Shown here piece after piece: positions 1-6,084 of a stretch of 60,358 bases of DNA. Origin of the DNA: a virus. The notes under the pieces are model-generated. The model was not told where the DNA came from. It was given only the letters and a program-made list of their open reading frames with translations, and did not search any database. The DNA is taken from IMG/VR virus record IMGVR_UViG_3300042884_000410, positions 1 through 60,358 of that record. One strand, written 5' to 3'. Within the stretch, counting starts at the first letter, position 1, and each line of letters opens with the position of its first letter. The position numbers were made by a program, and so were the translations under genes.

Positions 1-303
1 ACAGGGGGGGAACTAACACATAGGCACGGGGGCGCGGGGGGGCCCGGGAGCCCGCACGGAGCCCGCACAGGCCCGCGCTTCTTCGTGCGCATGGGGCAGC
101 GCGGGACCGCTCAAAGGCCCGCAGAACCGCAGCCTCGCAGCCTCGCGGGCATTCCCGGGCGGGGGCATGGTGCAAAAGGTCCGGTTGGCCCCTGTTTACG
201 GGGGCCAACCACAGCCGTTTTCTGACCAGTTTCGGCTGACCACCACCCCACCCACCACCCCACCGCTGATCGGCCCACAGGCAGGCAGCCACGGGCTCAG
301 GAA
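1..303. repeat. Left copy of terminal direct repeat
   Basis: This 303-base segment recurs at the right end of the window with the same length. The first ~90 and last ~130 bases are identical. About 12 substitutions fall in the middle, clustered around 91-175. It is very GC-rich, opens with G-runs, and holds a perfect 10-bp hairpin at 183-210. No credible gene lies in it: the reading frames crossing it have no ribosome binding site and low-complexity translations. It is probably the terminal redundancy or packaging end of the phage genome, or an assembly overlap from a mixed population. Confidence 0.85.
183..210. other. Perfect 10-bp hairpin inside the terminal repeat
   Basis: GGTTGGCCCC (183-192) pairs with GGGGCCAACC (201-210) around an 8-nt loop. 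The hairpin is retained unchanged in the other repeat copy at 60238-60265, although that copy carries substitutions just upstream. A short T-run follows about 8 nt later, so it could be a weak plus-strand terminator. A packaging or end-recognition structure is equally possible. Confidence 0.5.
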
Positions 304-403
304 AGCATCGCAGCGCGGCAGGCAGGAAAGCAGCGCGGTCGGTGTGCGGGAAAGCAGCGCAGCCCACGGGAAGCATCGCAGCGCGGGAAAGCAGCGCGGT
401 CGG
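299..403. repeat. Iteron-like tandem repeat cluster beside the terminal repeat
   Basis: Five imperfect copies of a GGAAAGCA(TCG)CAGCGCGG unit start near 299, 324, 348, 368 and 385. Two copies share GGAAAGCAGCGCGGTCGG exactly, and two others carry the TCG insertion. The cluster begins exactly where the 303-bp repeat ends. Such iterons are typical of replication origins or terminase/pac recognition sites. The stretch 304-499 holds no gene that I can support. Confidence 0.6.
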
Positions 404-499
404 CAGGCTTCCCGGTCGGTCGGCATCTTCCCCGCATTGTTCGCCCTGGCCGCGCTGTTTTTCGCGCTCTCTCGCGTGTGCGCTGTCTTACGCACGCGG

Positions 500-580
500 A
501 ATTTCTGAAAGAAATTTGGCCCAGTTGGTTGGTGTCGACATCGATCACTTCGGTCGGTGCCGGCAATCCTCTTCGGAGCC
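500..580 (+). ncRNA. Leader RNA element, family A copy 1
   Basis: AATTTCT (500-506), loop GAA (507-509) and AGAAATT (510-516) form a 7-bp hairpin. It is followed by GGCCCAGTTGGTTGG, the family A box. A second hairpin, CGATC-ACTTC-GGTCG, follows at about 542-556. The element lies directly upstream of the gene at 587. The hairpin stem differs in sequence from the other copies but keeps full pairing. This copy lacks the T-arm-like hairpin seen in the copies at 1354 and 2197. Confidence 0.6.
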
Positions 581-586
581 ACCAAC

Positions 587-1354
587 ATGGCAAAGCCCAC
601 CAAGCCCCTCGGGATCGTTCTCCACCGTGGCCGCTCTCCGTTTGCAGACGGCCAGTATGTCGTGATCGCCCTCCTGGGCAAGTCGAGCAACGAGAAGACG
701 GGGGGCATGATCCAAACGTATGTGATCGTTGACGATGCGGCCAAGCCCACCGAAACGGTTAAGGCGGGGACCGACAGCATCGTGTGCGGCGACTGTCCCC
801 TCCGTGGCATCCTCGGGAAGATGGGCCGCGCCTGCTATGTGAACCTTGGGCAGGGGCCGCGAGCGGTTCATCAAGCGTACCTTGCGGGCAAATACGCGGA
901 GTACGATCCCGCGATCCACGACAGATTTTTCGCCGGGAAGATGATCCGGTGGGGCACCTACGGCGAGCCGGTTTTGATCCCCCTGGCGACGGTTCAACAC
1001 CTCAATGGGCTGGCGAGCGGGTGGACGGGCTACACCCACCAGTGGAGCAAGCCGGAATTCGCAGCCTACCGAGACGTTTTCATGGCCAGTGTCCACGACA
1101 GCCGCTCGGCTGACCACGCGAAGCACCTCGGCTGGCGGTACTTCAGGTCGGCGGTTGACGCTACCCCCGGCCCTGGCGAGATCGTGTGCCCCGCCTCGAA
1201 AGAGGCTGGCAAGCGCACCACCTGCGCCGACTGTGGCATCTGCAACGGTCGTGGTCCGAATGACACCCCCAACCGGGTTTCGGTCGTGATCGCGATTCAC
1301 GGCGGGTTCGGTGTGATGGCAGCCGCCAAACACACCCCCGCCATCGCGTCTTAA
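587..1354 (+). CDS. Conserved phage-type protein with Cys clusters, unknown function
   Basis: The product is 255 aa. ATG at 587 (MAKPTKPL) is preferred over the ATG at 557 because the latter lies inside the leader RNA. Visible features are an N-terminal segment reading KTGGMIQTYVI, then CGDCPLRG at residues 67-74, CYVNLGQGP at 83-91, and a C-terminal cysteine cluster (CP...CADCGIC). The cysteines suggest zinc binding. The pattern CGDCP..CYVN.GQGP recalls a conserved phage protein group of unknown function; this is from memory, not a search. It is the first gene of the left plus-strand arm and is followed immediately by a family A leader whose hairpin overlaps its stop codon. Confidence 0.8.
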   Translation: MAKPTKPLGIVLHRGRSPFADGQYVVIALLGKSSNEKTGGMIQTYVIVDDAAKPTETVKAGTDSIVCGDCPLRGILGKMGRACYVNLGQGPRAVHQAYLAGKYAEYDPAIHDRFFAGKMIRWGTYGEPVLIPLATVQHLNGLASGWTGYTHQWSKPEFAAYRDVFMASVHDSRSADHAKHLGWRYFRSAVDATPGPGEIVCPASKEAGKRTTCADCGICNGRGPNDTPNRVSVVIAIHGGFGVMAAAKHTPAIAS

Positions 1355-1437
1355 ATCCCCGAAGGGGATTCAGCCCAGTTGATTGGCAGCGGTTGGCTGA
1401 CGGAAGCCACACCCCGGTTCGATTCCGGGGGACCGCT
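1354..1437 (+). ncRNA. Leader RNA element, family A copy 2 (tRNA-like)
   Basis: Hairpin AATCCCC (1354-1360), GAA, GGGGATT (1364-1370); box CAGCCCAGTT (1371-1380). AGCGGT (1388-1393) pairs with ACCGCT (1432-1437) and encloses two hairpins. The first is TGGCT-GACGGA-AGCCA (1394-1409). The second is CCCCGG-TTCGATT-CCGGGG (1412-1430), a textbook tRNA T-arm. There is no normal tRNA acceptor stem or anticodon arm order, so this is a tRNA-like three-way junction rather than a tRNA gene. It lies between the genes ending at 1354 and starting at 1478. Confidence 0.7.
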
Positions 1438-1477
1438 CTGTTTCGCGTTCGGTTCACCACACCAGAGGGCATTCACG

Positions 1478-1702
1478 ATGGCACGACACCACGACAGCGA
1501 CGGTTACATCTCCGCAAAGCACACCGCTGTGGCAATGGCGCAGCACACCAACCAAACCCGCTATGTGATCGAAATCGACAGCGGAGAGGGGCGGGCTTTC
1601 ACCTCCTGCGGAGAGGACTACATCGACGGGCCGGAATACATCGCGTTCGACGGGATGGTGTATGCGACCGTCTACCCGGACGGGGAAATCCACGCGGAGT
1701 GA
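1478..1702 (+). CDS. Small early protein, unknown
   Basis: The product is 74 aa (MARHHDSDGY...DGEIHAE), acidic overall. ATG 1478 follows GAGGGCATTCACG; the same start context precedes the gene at 1800. The longer frame from 1379 would translate the structured leader RNA and is rejected. No family is recognised. It is the second gene of an early array in which each gene has its own leader RNA. Confidence 0.7.
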   Translation: MARHHDSDGYISAKHTAVAMAQHTNQTRYVIEIDSGEGRAFTSCGEDYIDGPEYIAFDGMVYATVYPDGEIHAE

Positions 1703-1709
1703 AGCGACG

Positions 1710-1758
1710 GCGGCTGGCAGACGGGAGCCACCACCCTGGTCCGATTCCAGGGGGCCGC
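1710..1758 (+). ncRNA. Partial family A leader (T-arm three-way junction only)
   Basis: GCGGC (1710-1714) pairs with GCCGC (1754-1758). Inside are TGGC-AGACGGGA-GCCA (1715-1730) and a T-arm-like hairpin CCCTGG-TCCGATT-CCAGGG (1734-1752, counting the stems). The upstream 7-bp hairpin and CAGCCCAGTT box are absent. The downstream sequence to the next start shares GAGGGCATTCACGATGGC with the region before 1478. Confidence 0.6.
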
Positions 1759-1799
1759 ATTGGTTACGGGTTCGGGTTCACACACTGAGGGCATTCACG

Positions 1800-2198
1800 A
1801 TGGCTGAAACACTGACGATTGGCGACGTTGTTCTGACGGTCTGCGGACGGGATCGGGACTGGAAGGGCCGCACTTGTTACGAGGTGTCGATTGCCTTCCC
1901 CGAAGGGTATTCCTACACCGACAAGCACGGGGAAACGCAGTTCATCGACCGGGGATTCATCCACCGGGAACGTGACCTGCGGTCTGGCTGCCACGGCGGA
2001 ACGGAACGCGACGGCATGGAATCCCTCCTGGGATTTCTGACGGCGGCGGCGGAATCGCATGGCTACACCGTGCGGACGGGCCGCGAGAGCGACAACAGCG
2101 ACCTGTTCCCCGCCTTCATCGTGGAATGGGCTTACCAGAATGCTGACGAGATCAGCATCGCATCCTTCGATACGGATCGCCCTCTCACGGGTGCGTAA
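1800..2198 (+). CDS. Small early protein, unknown
   Basis: The product is 132 aa (MAETLTIGDV...), acidic at the C-terminus. ATG 1800 is chosen because it sits in the repeated start context; the longer frame from 1662 would run through the leader RNA. No family is recognised. Its stop codon overlaps the first hairpin of the next leader RNA (2197-2213), as also happens at 1354. Confidence 0.75.
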   Translation: MAETLTIGDVVLTVCGRDRDWKGRTCYEVSIAFPEGYSYTDKHGETQFIDRGFIHRERDLRSGCHGGTERDGMESLLGFLTAAAESHGYTVRTGRESDNSDLFPAFIVEWAYQNADEISIASFDTDRPLTGA

Positions 2199-2277
2199 TC
2201 TCCGAAGGAGATTCAGCCCAGTCCATTGGCAGCGACGTTGGTTGACCGCAAGGGTGGTTCGATTCCGCCCTGTCGCT
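2197..2277 (+). ncRNA. Leader RNA element, family A copy 3 (tRNA-like)
   Basis: Hairpin AATCTCC (2197-2203), GAA, GGAGATT (2207-2213). Compared with the copy at 1354 one pair is exchanged compensatorily. CAGCCCAGT follows. AGCGAC (2231-2236) pairs with GTCGCT (2272-2277), where copy 2 has AGCGGT/ACCGCT, again covarying. Inside is a T-arm-like hairpin GGGTGG-TTCGATT-CCGCCC (2252-2270). The hairpin before it is weak (TTG/CAA). Confidence 0.7.
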
Positions 2278-2312
2278 CTGGTTCGATTGTCCACACCTTG
2301 GGAGACACGACG

Positions 2313-2708
2313 ATGCACACGCCAAACATTCCGCAGAAAACTCTCCCGGCCCACTTCATGGTCGGTGACGATGGCAACCTGTACCGCGAGGTCAGGGTTG
2401 CAGGGGGGCTTTCGTTTGTCCCGGTTCGGCTTCTCTACCGCTACCACCACCGGACCATCCGGTCTGTGGCTGACATGAAAGCCTGCCTGCGGGCCGGGAA
2501 ATACGCTTGGCCCGGTGGCTATGCCTGCTACTTCATCACCTCTGACGGGGAAATCCTGTCCTTTGAGGCAGTGCGGGAGGAACTGACGCAGGTCATGGAC
2601 GCAATCAAGCACAACCTGCGGTCTGGCTGGAAGGTGGTCGGCATGGCCTGCACCGCAGAGGACGACGAAACCGCACGGTGCTGCCACACCGGCAAGGAAA
2701 TCGACTGA
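2313..2708 (+). CDS. Small early protein, unknown
   Basis: The product is 131 aa (MHTPNIPQKT...). ATG 2313 follows GGGAGACACGACG; the frame upstream from 2226 overlaps the leader RNA. The C-terminus carries CTAEDDETARCCH, a possible metal-binding patch. No family is recognised. It is separated from the next gene by a different structured leader (family B). Confidence 0.75.
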   Translation: MHTPNIPQKTLPAHFMVGDDGNLYREVRVAGGLSFVPVRLLYRYHHRTIRSVADMKACLRAGKYAWPGGYACYFITSDGEILSFEAVREELTQVMDAIKHNLRSGWKVVGMACTAEDDETARCCHTGKEID

Positions 2709-2715
2709 CGGCACC

Positions 2716-2788
2716 CTGCCACCCCCTCTGTTCAGAGCAGAGGGGAGAGTTGGGGATCGTTGGGTTACACACACGAAGGAGGTGGCAC
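2716..2788 (+). ncRNA. Leader RNA element, family B copy 1
   Basis: CCCCTCTG (2723-2730), a 7-nt loop TTCAGAG, and CAGAGGGG (2738-2745) form a perfect 8-bp hairpin. AGTTGGGGATCG follows, then a strong GGAGGTG ribosome binding site before ATG 2789. The same plan, with a different but fully paired stem, recurs at 3491-3559. There is no U-tract, so it is not a standard terminator. Confidence 0.55.
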
Positions 2789-3031
2789 ATGCCACGGATC
2801 GCAGTCTGCTTGAACATCGCGGAGATCAATGACCCGCACTTCTCCGGGGAGAACGATTACCCGGACTACTGCCGCCGGTGCTATGCGAAGGCCAGCGAGG
2901 CGAAGATTGCCCAGGAATACGGGGTGCCGCTGGAGGCAGTGGAAAAGATTGGTGACGAACACCCTGGGTATGAGGGTGAGGACTACACATGCACGGCTTG
3001 CAACAAAACCCTGACCGGAAAGGATGACTGA
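2789..3031 (+). CDS. Small zinc-ribbon-like early protein
   Basis: The product is 80 aa, with an unusually strong GGAGGTG site before ATG 2789. It carries YCRRCYAK near residue 31 and CTACNKT near residue 69, a spaced CxxC pair typical of a small zinc ribbon. The middle, KIAQEYGVPLEAVEKI, resembles an HTH-like helix pair. It may bind nucleic acid (inference). It is followed after 2 nt by the gene at 3034. Confidence 0.75.
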   Translation: MPRIAVCLNIAEINDPHFSGENDYPDYCRRCYAKASEAKIAQEYGVPLEAVEKIGDEHPGYEGEDYTCTACNKTLTGKDD

Positions 3032-3033
3032 CC

Positions 3034-3258
3034 ATGACTGACCAGTTCACCAAGCCGATTGACATCGACATCGTAGCCCGCAACCTGTTCGGGATTACGG
3101 GGCCGGAACTGCGGGCCATCATGCAGAAAGCTGGGATGCCCTGCGATGGGCCGACCGTGAAGCTGTTGGATGCCGTGAAAGCAGGAAGCATGTGCCCCCC
3201 CGTGCGTGACGAGAGGGCCGAAGAATTGCGGATGACTCGTATGAGAAGGGAGCGATGA
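3034..3258 (+). CDS. Small early protein, unknown
   Basis: The product is 74 aa, starting MTDQFTKPID. The C-terminus is rich in charged residues (RDERAEELRMTRMRRER). It overlaps the next gene by a few bases, indicating translational coupling. No family is recognised. Confidence 0.65.
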   Translation: MTDQFTKPIDIDIVARNLFGITGPELRAIMQKAGMPCDGPTVKLLDAVKAGSMCPPVRDERAEELRMTRMRRER

Positions 3259-3479
3259 TGACCCACACAACGACGGTTGACCTGACCAGAGGTGAGCTTT
3301 CCATCCTTGCTACCTCTCTGGAAAGAGAGTGGCAGCGGACGAGCAAGCTGTGGACCGATGGTAACCGGGACGGTTGGTATGACGAGAAGGCGAAGGAGCG
3401 GGTGGAAGTCCACCTGTACGAGACTGACAAGCTGTTCAACAAACTCAGGAAGCTAATCAAGGAGATGGACAATCGCTGA
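3255..3479 (+). CDS. Small early protein, charged helical
   Basis: The product is 74 aa, starting MMTHTTTVDL; ATG 3258 is an alternative start. It is predicted mostly helical, with a basic/acidic C-terminal half (LYETDKLFNKLRKLIKEMDNR region). No family is recognised. It overlaps the preceding gene and is followed by the second family B leader. Confidence 0.65.
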   Translation: MMTHTTTVDLTRGELSILATSLEREWQRTSKLWTDGNRDGWYDEKAKERVEVHLYETDKLFNKLRKLIKEMDNR

Positions 3480-3490
3480 TCTGCGGCCCA

Positions 3491-3559
3491 CTGCCAACCC
3501 CCGTGACTGAGACACGGGGGCCAGTTGTGGATCGGGGTTCGACTAACAAGGGAGGTGTA
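3491..3559 (+). ncRNA. Leader RNA element, family B copy 2
   Basis: CCCCCGTG (3498-3505), a 7-nt loop ACTGAGA, and CACGGGGG (3513-3520) form a perfect 8-bp hairpin. CCAGTTGTGGATCG and a T-loop-like GGGGTTCGACT follow, then GGGAGGTG before ATG 3560. The stem covaries with the copy at 2723-2745, and the box AGTTG-N-GGATCG is conserved. Confidence 0.55.
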
Positions 3560-3793
3560 ATGGTTCCGTATTTCACCACGACGGCACGGCTGAAGGAGCG
3601 GGTGGGTTGTTACGGTCTGTCGATAGAGACTGGTGCGGCTGGCGAGGAGGTGGGCGTGAAGCTGTATGTGGCTCCAGGTTTTTCCGCCTCGCAATCCGAC
3701 GCCTGGGAGATCACGACGGGGCGTATGAAAGGTTCATTCATCGACGGCAAGTTGTTGTCGTTCGACCTACCCACCAGTGAAGGAGGTGAGTGA
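3560..3793 (+). CDS. Small early protein, unknown
   Basis: The product is 77 aa, starting MVPYFTTTAR at ATG 3560, directly behind a strong GGGAGGTG site. The longer frame from 3503 would cover the family B hairpin and is rejected. It ends EGGE and overlaps the next start (TGATG). No family is recognised. Confidence 0.7.
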   Translation: MVPYFTTTARLKERVGCYGLSIETGAAGEEVGVKLYVAPGFSASQSDAWEITTGRMKGSFIDGKLLSFDLPTSEGGE

Positions 3794-3996
3794 TGCAGAC
3801 ACAAAAGGTTAGCGAACTGAATGTGGGCGACCGCATTCGCTTCAACGACGAAGACTATGTGGTGTCAGGCGTGGACTGGCTGGCGCGTCATGACTGTGCG
3901 GTGTACCTGTGCAACGAGCAGGCAACCGACTGGCGATTGCCGCTTCAAGCTGGCGACAAGGTAGAGGTTGTGAGTTTCTCAACGGAGGACGAGTGA
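3793..3996 (+). CDS. Small early protein, SH3-like barrel candidate
   Basis: The product is 67 aa, starting MQTQKVSELN. The run VGDRIRFNDEDYVVSGV and the closing AGDKVEVVSF look like a small beta barrel of five strands. No family is recognised. It is coupled to both neighbours by stop/start overlaps. Confidence 0.65.
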   Translation: MQTQKVSELNVGDRIRFNDEDYVVSGVDWLARHDCAVYLCNEQATDWRLPLQAGDKVEVVSFSTEDE

Positions 3997-4229
3997 TGAG
4001 CAAGCGTGACGGGTGGCGGGTTGGGCATTCCGTTGTCGCATGGGAGTTGGCACTGCCGTATAGCAATGCTCGGCTCCGGTGTCTCAACAGCCCTTTGCTG
4101 CACAGGCGCATGGCAACCATCATGGATGACGCATGGGCAGATGATGCCGATCACCTACGGTGGGTGAACACGGCGAAGGTGGCAGAGATCGTGAAGTGGG
4201 CGGAAGCAATCGAAAGGAATGGTGAGTGA
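3996..4229 (+). CDS. Small early protein, unknown
   Basis: The product is 77 aa, starting MSKRDGWRVG at ATG 3996, which overlaps the previous stop (TGATG). An upstream in-frame ATG at 3909 lies inside the preceding gene and is not used. It is Trp-rich and helical in its second half. No family is recognised. Confidence 0.65.
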   Translation: MSKRDGWRVGHSVVAWELALPYSNARLRCLNSPLLHRRMATIMDDAWADDADHLRWVNTAKVAEIVKWAEAIERNGE

Positions 4230-4486
4230 TGTGGCAGAGCGAGGAGAGTGGCAGGGAGCGGGATGCTCGTTGGCGCAAGCGTGTCAACCAACTGGCCGAT
4301 GAGGCGGCGCAGCACGGCGACCTACTTGGTGCCGCACTGTGTGCCAAGGCATTGGGTGATGATCTCCGTGGGTATGCACTGAACGAGGCACAGCGGGAGA
4401 ACGTGGAGTCAGCAACGAAAGAGGAAGTGATTCGACAGGTCAACCATATGCTGCACGATGAGGCAGCAAGAAAGGCAGGTGGCTGA
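4229..4486 (+). CDS. Small early protein, helical
   Basis: The product is 85 aa, starting MWQSEESGRE, Ala- and Glu-rich, likely all-helical. ATG 4229 overlaps the previous stop codon, and its own stop overlaps the next start. No family is recognised. Confidence 0.65.
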   Translation: MWQSEESGRERDARWRKRVNQLADEAAQHGDLLGAALCAKALGDDLRGYALNEAQRENVESATKEEVIRQVNHMLHDEAARKAGG

Positions 4487-4695
4487 TGAGCGGACACAAG
4501 GTGATCTATCACACCGTCCAGACCCAGCACCGACTGAGCGAAAGCTCGGCACGGGGTGAGGTTGTCGGTGTGTTTGAGGTGTGGGCGAGGGACACAGCCA
4601 TCGGAAATTCATGGCTTGTGGCAAAGTGCGAGACTCGTTCAGAGGCGGATGAGATTACGAAGAAACACAAGGCAGGAAAGGAAGGCGAGCGATGA
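4486..4695 (+). CDS. Small early protein, unknown
   Basis: The product is 69 aa, starting MSGHKVIYHT. The middle, ARDTAIGNSWLVAKC, looks like a beta hairpin; the C-terminus is lysine-rich. No family is recognised. It overlaps the following secreted-protein gene by 4 bases. Confidence 0.65.
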   Translation: MSGHKVIYHTVQTQHRLSESSARGEVVGVFEVWARDTAIGNSWLVAKCETRSEADEITKKHKAGKEGER

Positions 4696-5000
4696 GAACG
4701 ACGATGACCCTGGTGCTGGCACTGGTAGCTGGCACCGCATTCGGTCAGTACCCCGTGCCAGGATGGGGCTACTTCAACAAGGCTGAAGCCATGCAGCAAC
4801 AGGCATGGCAGAACCAGCAATGGCAGCGTGAGCAGCGGGAGAAGGAAGCGAACTACCTATGGGGCGGCGACCCTATGGAGTACGCAGAGCGAGGTGCCCG
4901 CATTCGGATGATGAAGGAACAGACCCGGGCCCTGCGGTTGCAGAATGACTACCGCGAGAAGACGGGCAACCCCTTCATCGACAACAATCCGTTTCGTTAG
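4692..5000 (+). CDS. Putative secreted protein with Gln/Glu-rich helix
   Basis: The product is 102 aa. Residues 1-20 (MRTTMTLVLALVAGTAFGQY) form a signal peptide with cleavage likely near GTAFG-Q. The mature part has a Gln-rich stretch (AMQQQAWQNQQWQREQ) and a charged helix. The style resembles small exported planctomycete proteins (impression, not a search). It closes the first early gene run; a promoter starts in the base after its stop. Confidence 0.7.
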   Translation: MRTTMTLVLALVAGTAFGQYPVPGWGYFNKAEAMQQQAWQNQQWQREQREKEANYLWGGDPMEYAERGARIRMMKEQTRALRLQNDYREKTGNPFIDNNPFR

Positions 5001-5029
5001 TTGACAATGTACGCATGTATATGTAGACT
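5001..5029 (+). promoter_or_regulatory. Sigma-70-type promoter for the DUF932 gene
   Basis: A perfect TTGACA at 5001-5006 is followed after exactly 17 nt by TAGACT at 5024-5029. The region is AT-richer than its surroundings. Transcription would begin near 5036 and run through the leader element at 5040-5130 into the gene at 5150. This suggests separate, host-polymerase-driven expression of that gene. Confidence 0.7.
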
Positions 5030-5039
5030 CGCGGGCACG

Positions 5040-5082
5040 AAGTAACGGAGTTACTTCAGCCCAGTTAGATAGCAACGACAAG
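5040..5082 (+). ncRNA. Leader RNA element, family A copy 4
   Basis: AAGTAAC (5040-5046), loop GGA, GTTACTT (5050-5056), then CAGCCCAGTT (5057-5066) and AGATAGC. This is the same hairpin-plus-box plan as the copies at 500, 1354 and 2197, with a completely different but fully paired stem. The downstream part is a terminator-shaped hairpin instead of the T-arm junction. The GGA triloop would be a suitable CsrA target. Confidence 0.65.
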
Positions 5083-5130
5083 GACAGACCCCGGCAGCCA
5101 ACTTCGGCTGACCGGGGTCTGTTCGTTTTT
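5074..5130 (+). terminator. Intrinsic-terminator-like hairpin in the 5' leader (possible attenuator)
   Basis: ACAGACCCCGG (5084-5094) pairs with CCGGGGTCTGT (5112-5122), continued inward by CAGCC/GGCTG. The outer AACGA (5074-5078) can pair with TCGTT (5123-5127), and GTTCGTTTTTA closes the structure. It lies between the promoter at 5001 and the start at 5150, so it would act as a conditional terminator on the DUF932 transcript unless it ends transcription coming from upstream genes. Confidence 0.6.
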
Positions 5131-5149
5131 ACCCCCAAAGGAAATGACC

Positions 5150-6019
5150 ATGACCCCTCTCAACAGTTCGATTGTCGAGCGTGTCCGCAACTTCTTCCCC
5201 GATGTGACCAAGCAGTCGCTGTACTCGCCGGACATGAAGCCCACTCCTCACTGCGGCCTGTTCCGCAATGACACCGGGGCTTGCTTCGGTCCTGCGGTCA
5301 GTGCCAACTACGAGCTTCACACCACCGATGACATCTGTGCCCTGGTGGAAGCGAGCGAGCCGGTGCTGGGTGAGTGCGGCGACGTTCAGTTGGGCTTCCG
5401 CGATGGACACTATGTCTCCATCCAGCCCACCAAGGAGCATCTGTTTACCGTTCACAAGAACGACACGGTGTTCCCCCGGCTGATCGTGACGGCCCGCTAT
5501 GGCGAGGCTTTCACTGCCACCATCGGGTTGTTCCGGGTGGTGTGCGGCAACCTCGCCATCTTCCAGAAGGTGGCGGGAACCTCGGTGCGGATCAGGCACA
5601 CCTACTCCCTCCGCTCCAAGATGGAAGACCTGATCGAAGACTTCCACTCCCTGCGGAATGGGGTGGGCAACCTTGAGGTGGCCATCAGAGAGATGGCTGA
5701 CCGCAAGGTGCGTCTGGCTGATTTCCTCGACGGCATCTACGGCACTCCGCTTGAGAGTGCAACGGAGCGGTCGATCACCATGCACCGCAACCGCACTGAG
5801 CAGATCGTGCGGCGGCTGATGCGTGAGCAGGTTGCATTGGGTGAGCCCACTGCAATCAACGAGGTCAGTGCATGGGCCGCATTCAATGCGGTCCAGGGGT
5901 TCATCCAGCATGACTCCCGCCGCAAGGGCAAGCCGGGTGATTTCGACCGGGCCATCATGGCTCTGTCGGACGCGAAGGTGATGCAGGCACAACACCTCGC
6001 TCTCACCATGTCGGTCTAG
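5150..6019 (+). CDS. DUF932 family protein
   Basis: The product is 289 aa from ATG 5150, or 291 aa from ATG 5144. The later start is preferred because AAAGGA lies 7-8 nt upstream of it. Recognisable features are the region around VQLGFRDGHYVSI, the segment LFRVVCGNLAIF near residue 125, and IRHTYSLRSKMEDL. Together they match the DUF932 (phage/plasmid-like) family, whose function is not established. It has its own promoter and a terminator-like leader, setting it apart from the small genes before it. A large hairpin follows at 6032-6064. Confidence 0.8.
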   Translation: MTPLNSSIVERVRNFFPDVTKQSLYSPDMKPTPHCGLFRNDTGACFGPAVSANYELHTTDDICALVEASEPVLGECGDVQLGFRDGHYVSIQPTKEHLFTVHKNDTVFPRLIVTARYGEAFTATIGLFRVVCGNLAIFQKVAGTSVRIRHTYSLRSKMEDLIEDFHSLRNGVGNLEVAIREMADRKVRLADFLDGIYGTPLESATERSITMHRNRTEQIVRRLMREQVALGEPTAINEVSAWAAFNAVQGFIQHDSRRKGKPGDFDRAIMALSDAKVMQAQHLALTMSV

Positions 6020-6031
6020 TCACAAGGCAGT

Positions 6032-6064
6032 GCGGGGCGGGGAGTGCGTTGCTCCTCGCCCCGC
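6032..6064 (+). other. Strong intergenic hairpin without U-tract
   Basis: GCGGGGCG (6032-6039) pairs with CGCCCCGC (6057-6064). A G-T pair and GGAG/CTCC extend this to 13 bp around loop TGCGTTG. No run of T follows. It could stabilise the DUF932 mRNA, slow the polymerase or serve as a processing site. Confidence 0.5.
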
Positions 6065-6084
6065 TGGCCACAAGGGGAACGAAC

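Noticed and set aside
299-403. CRISPR-like repeat array
   Set aside because: Units are short, variable and nearly contiguous, with no spacers of constant length and no cas genes.
196-810. Open reading frames on both strands at the left end
   Set aside because: Composition is low-complexity, no ribosome binding sites, and they cross the terminal repeat, iterons and a structured leader.
545-1333. Long minus-strand frame opposite the first gene
   Set aside because: Antisense shadow of the gene at 587; His/Arg/Val-rich without folded-protein character.
1371-1440. Possible tRNA gene
   Set aside because: A perfect T-arm is present, but D-arm, acceptor stem and anticodon arm are not in tRNA order, and similar elements repeat before other genes. 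Treated as a leader RNA.
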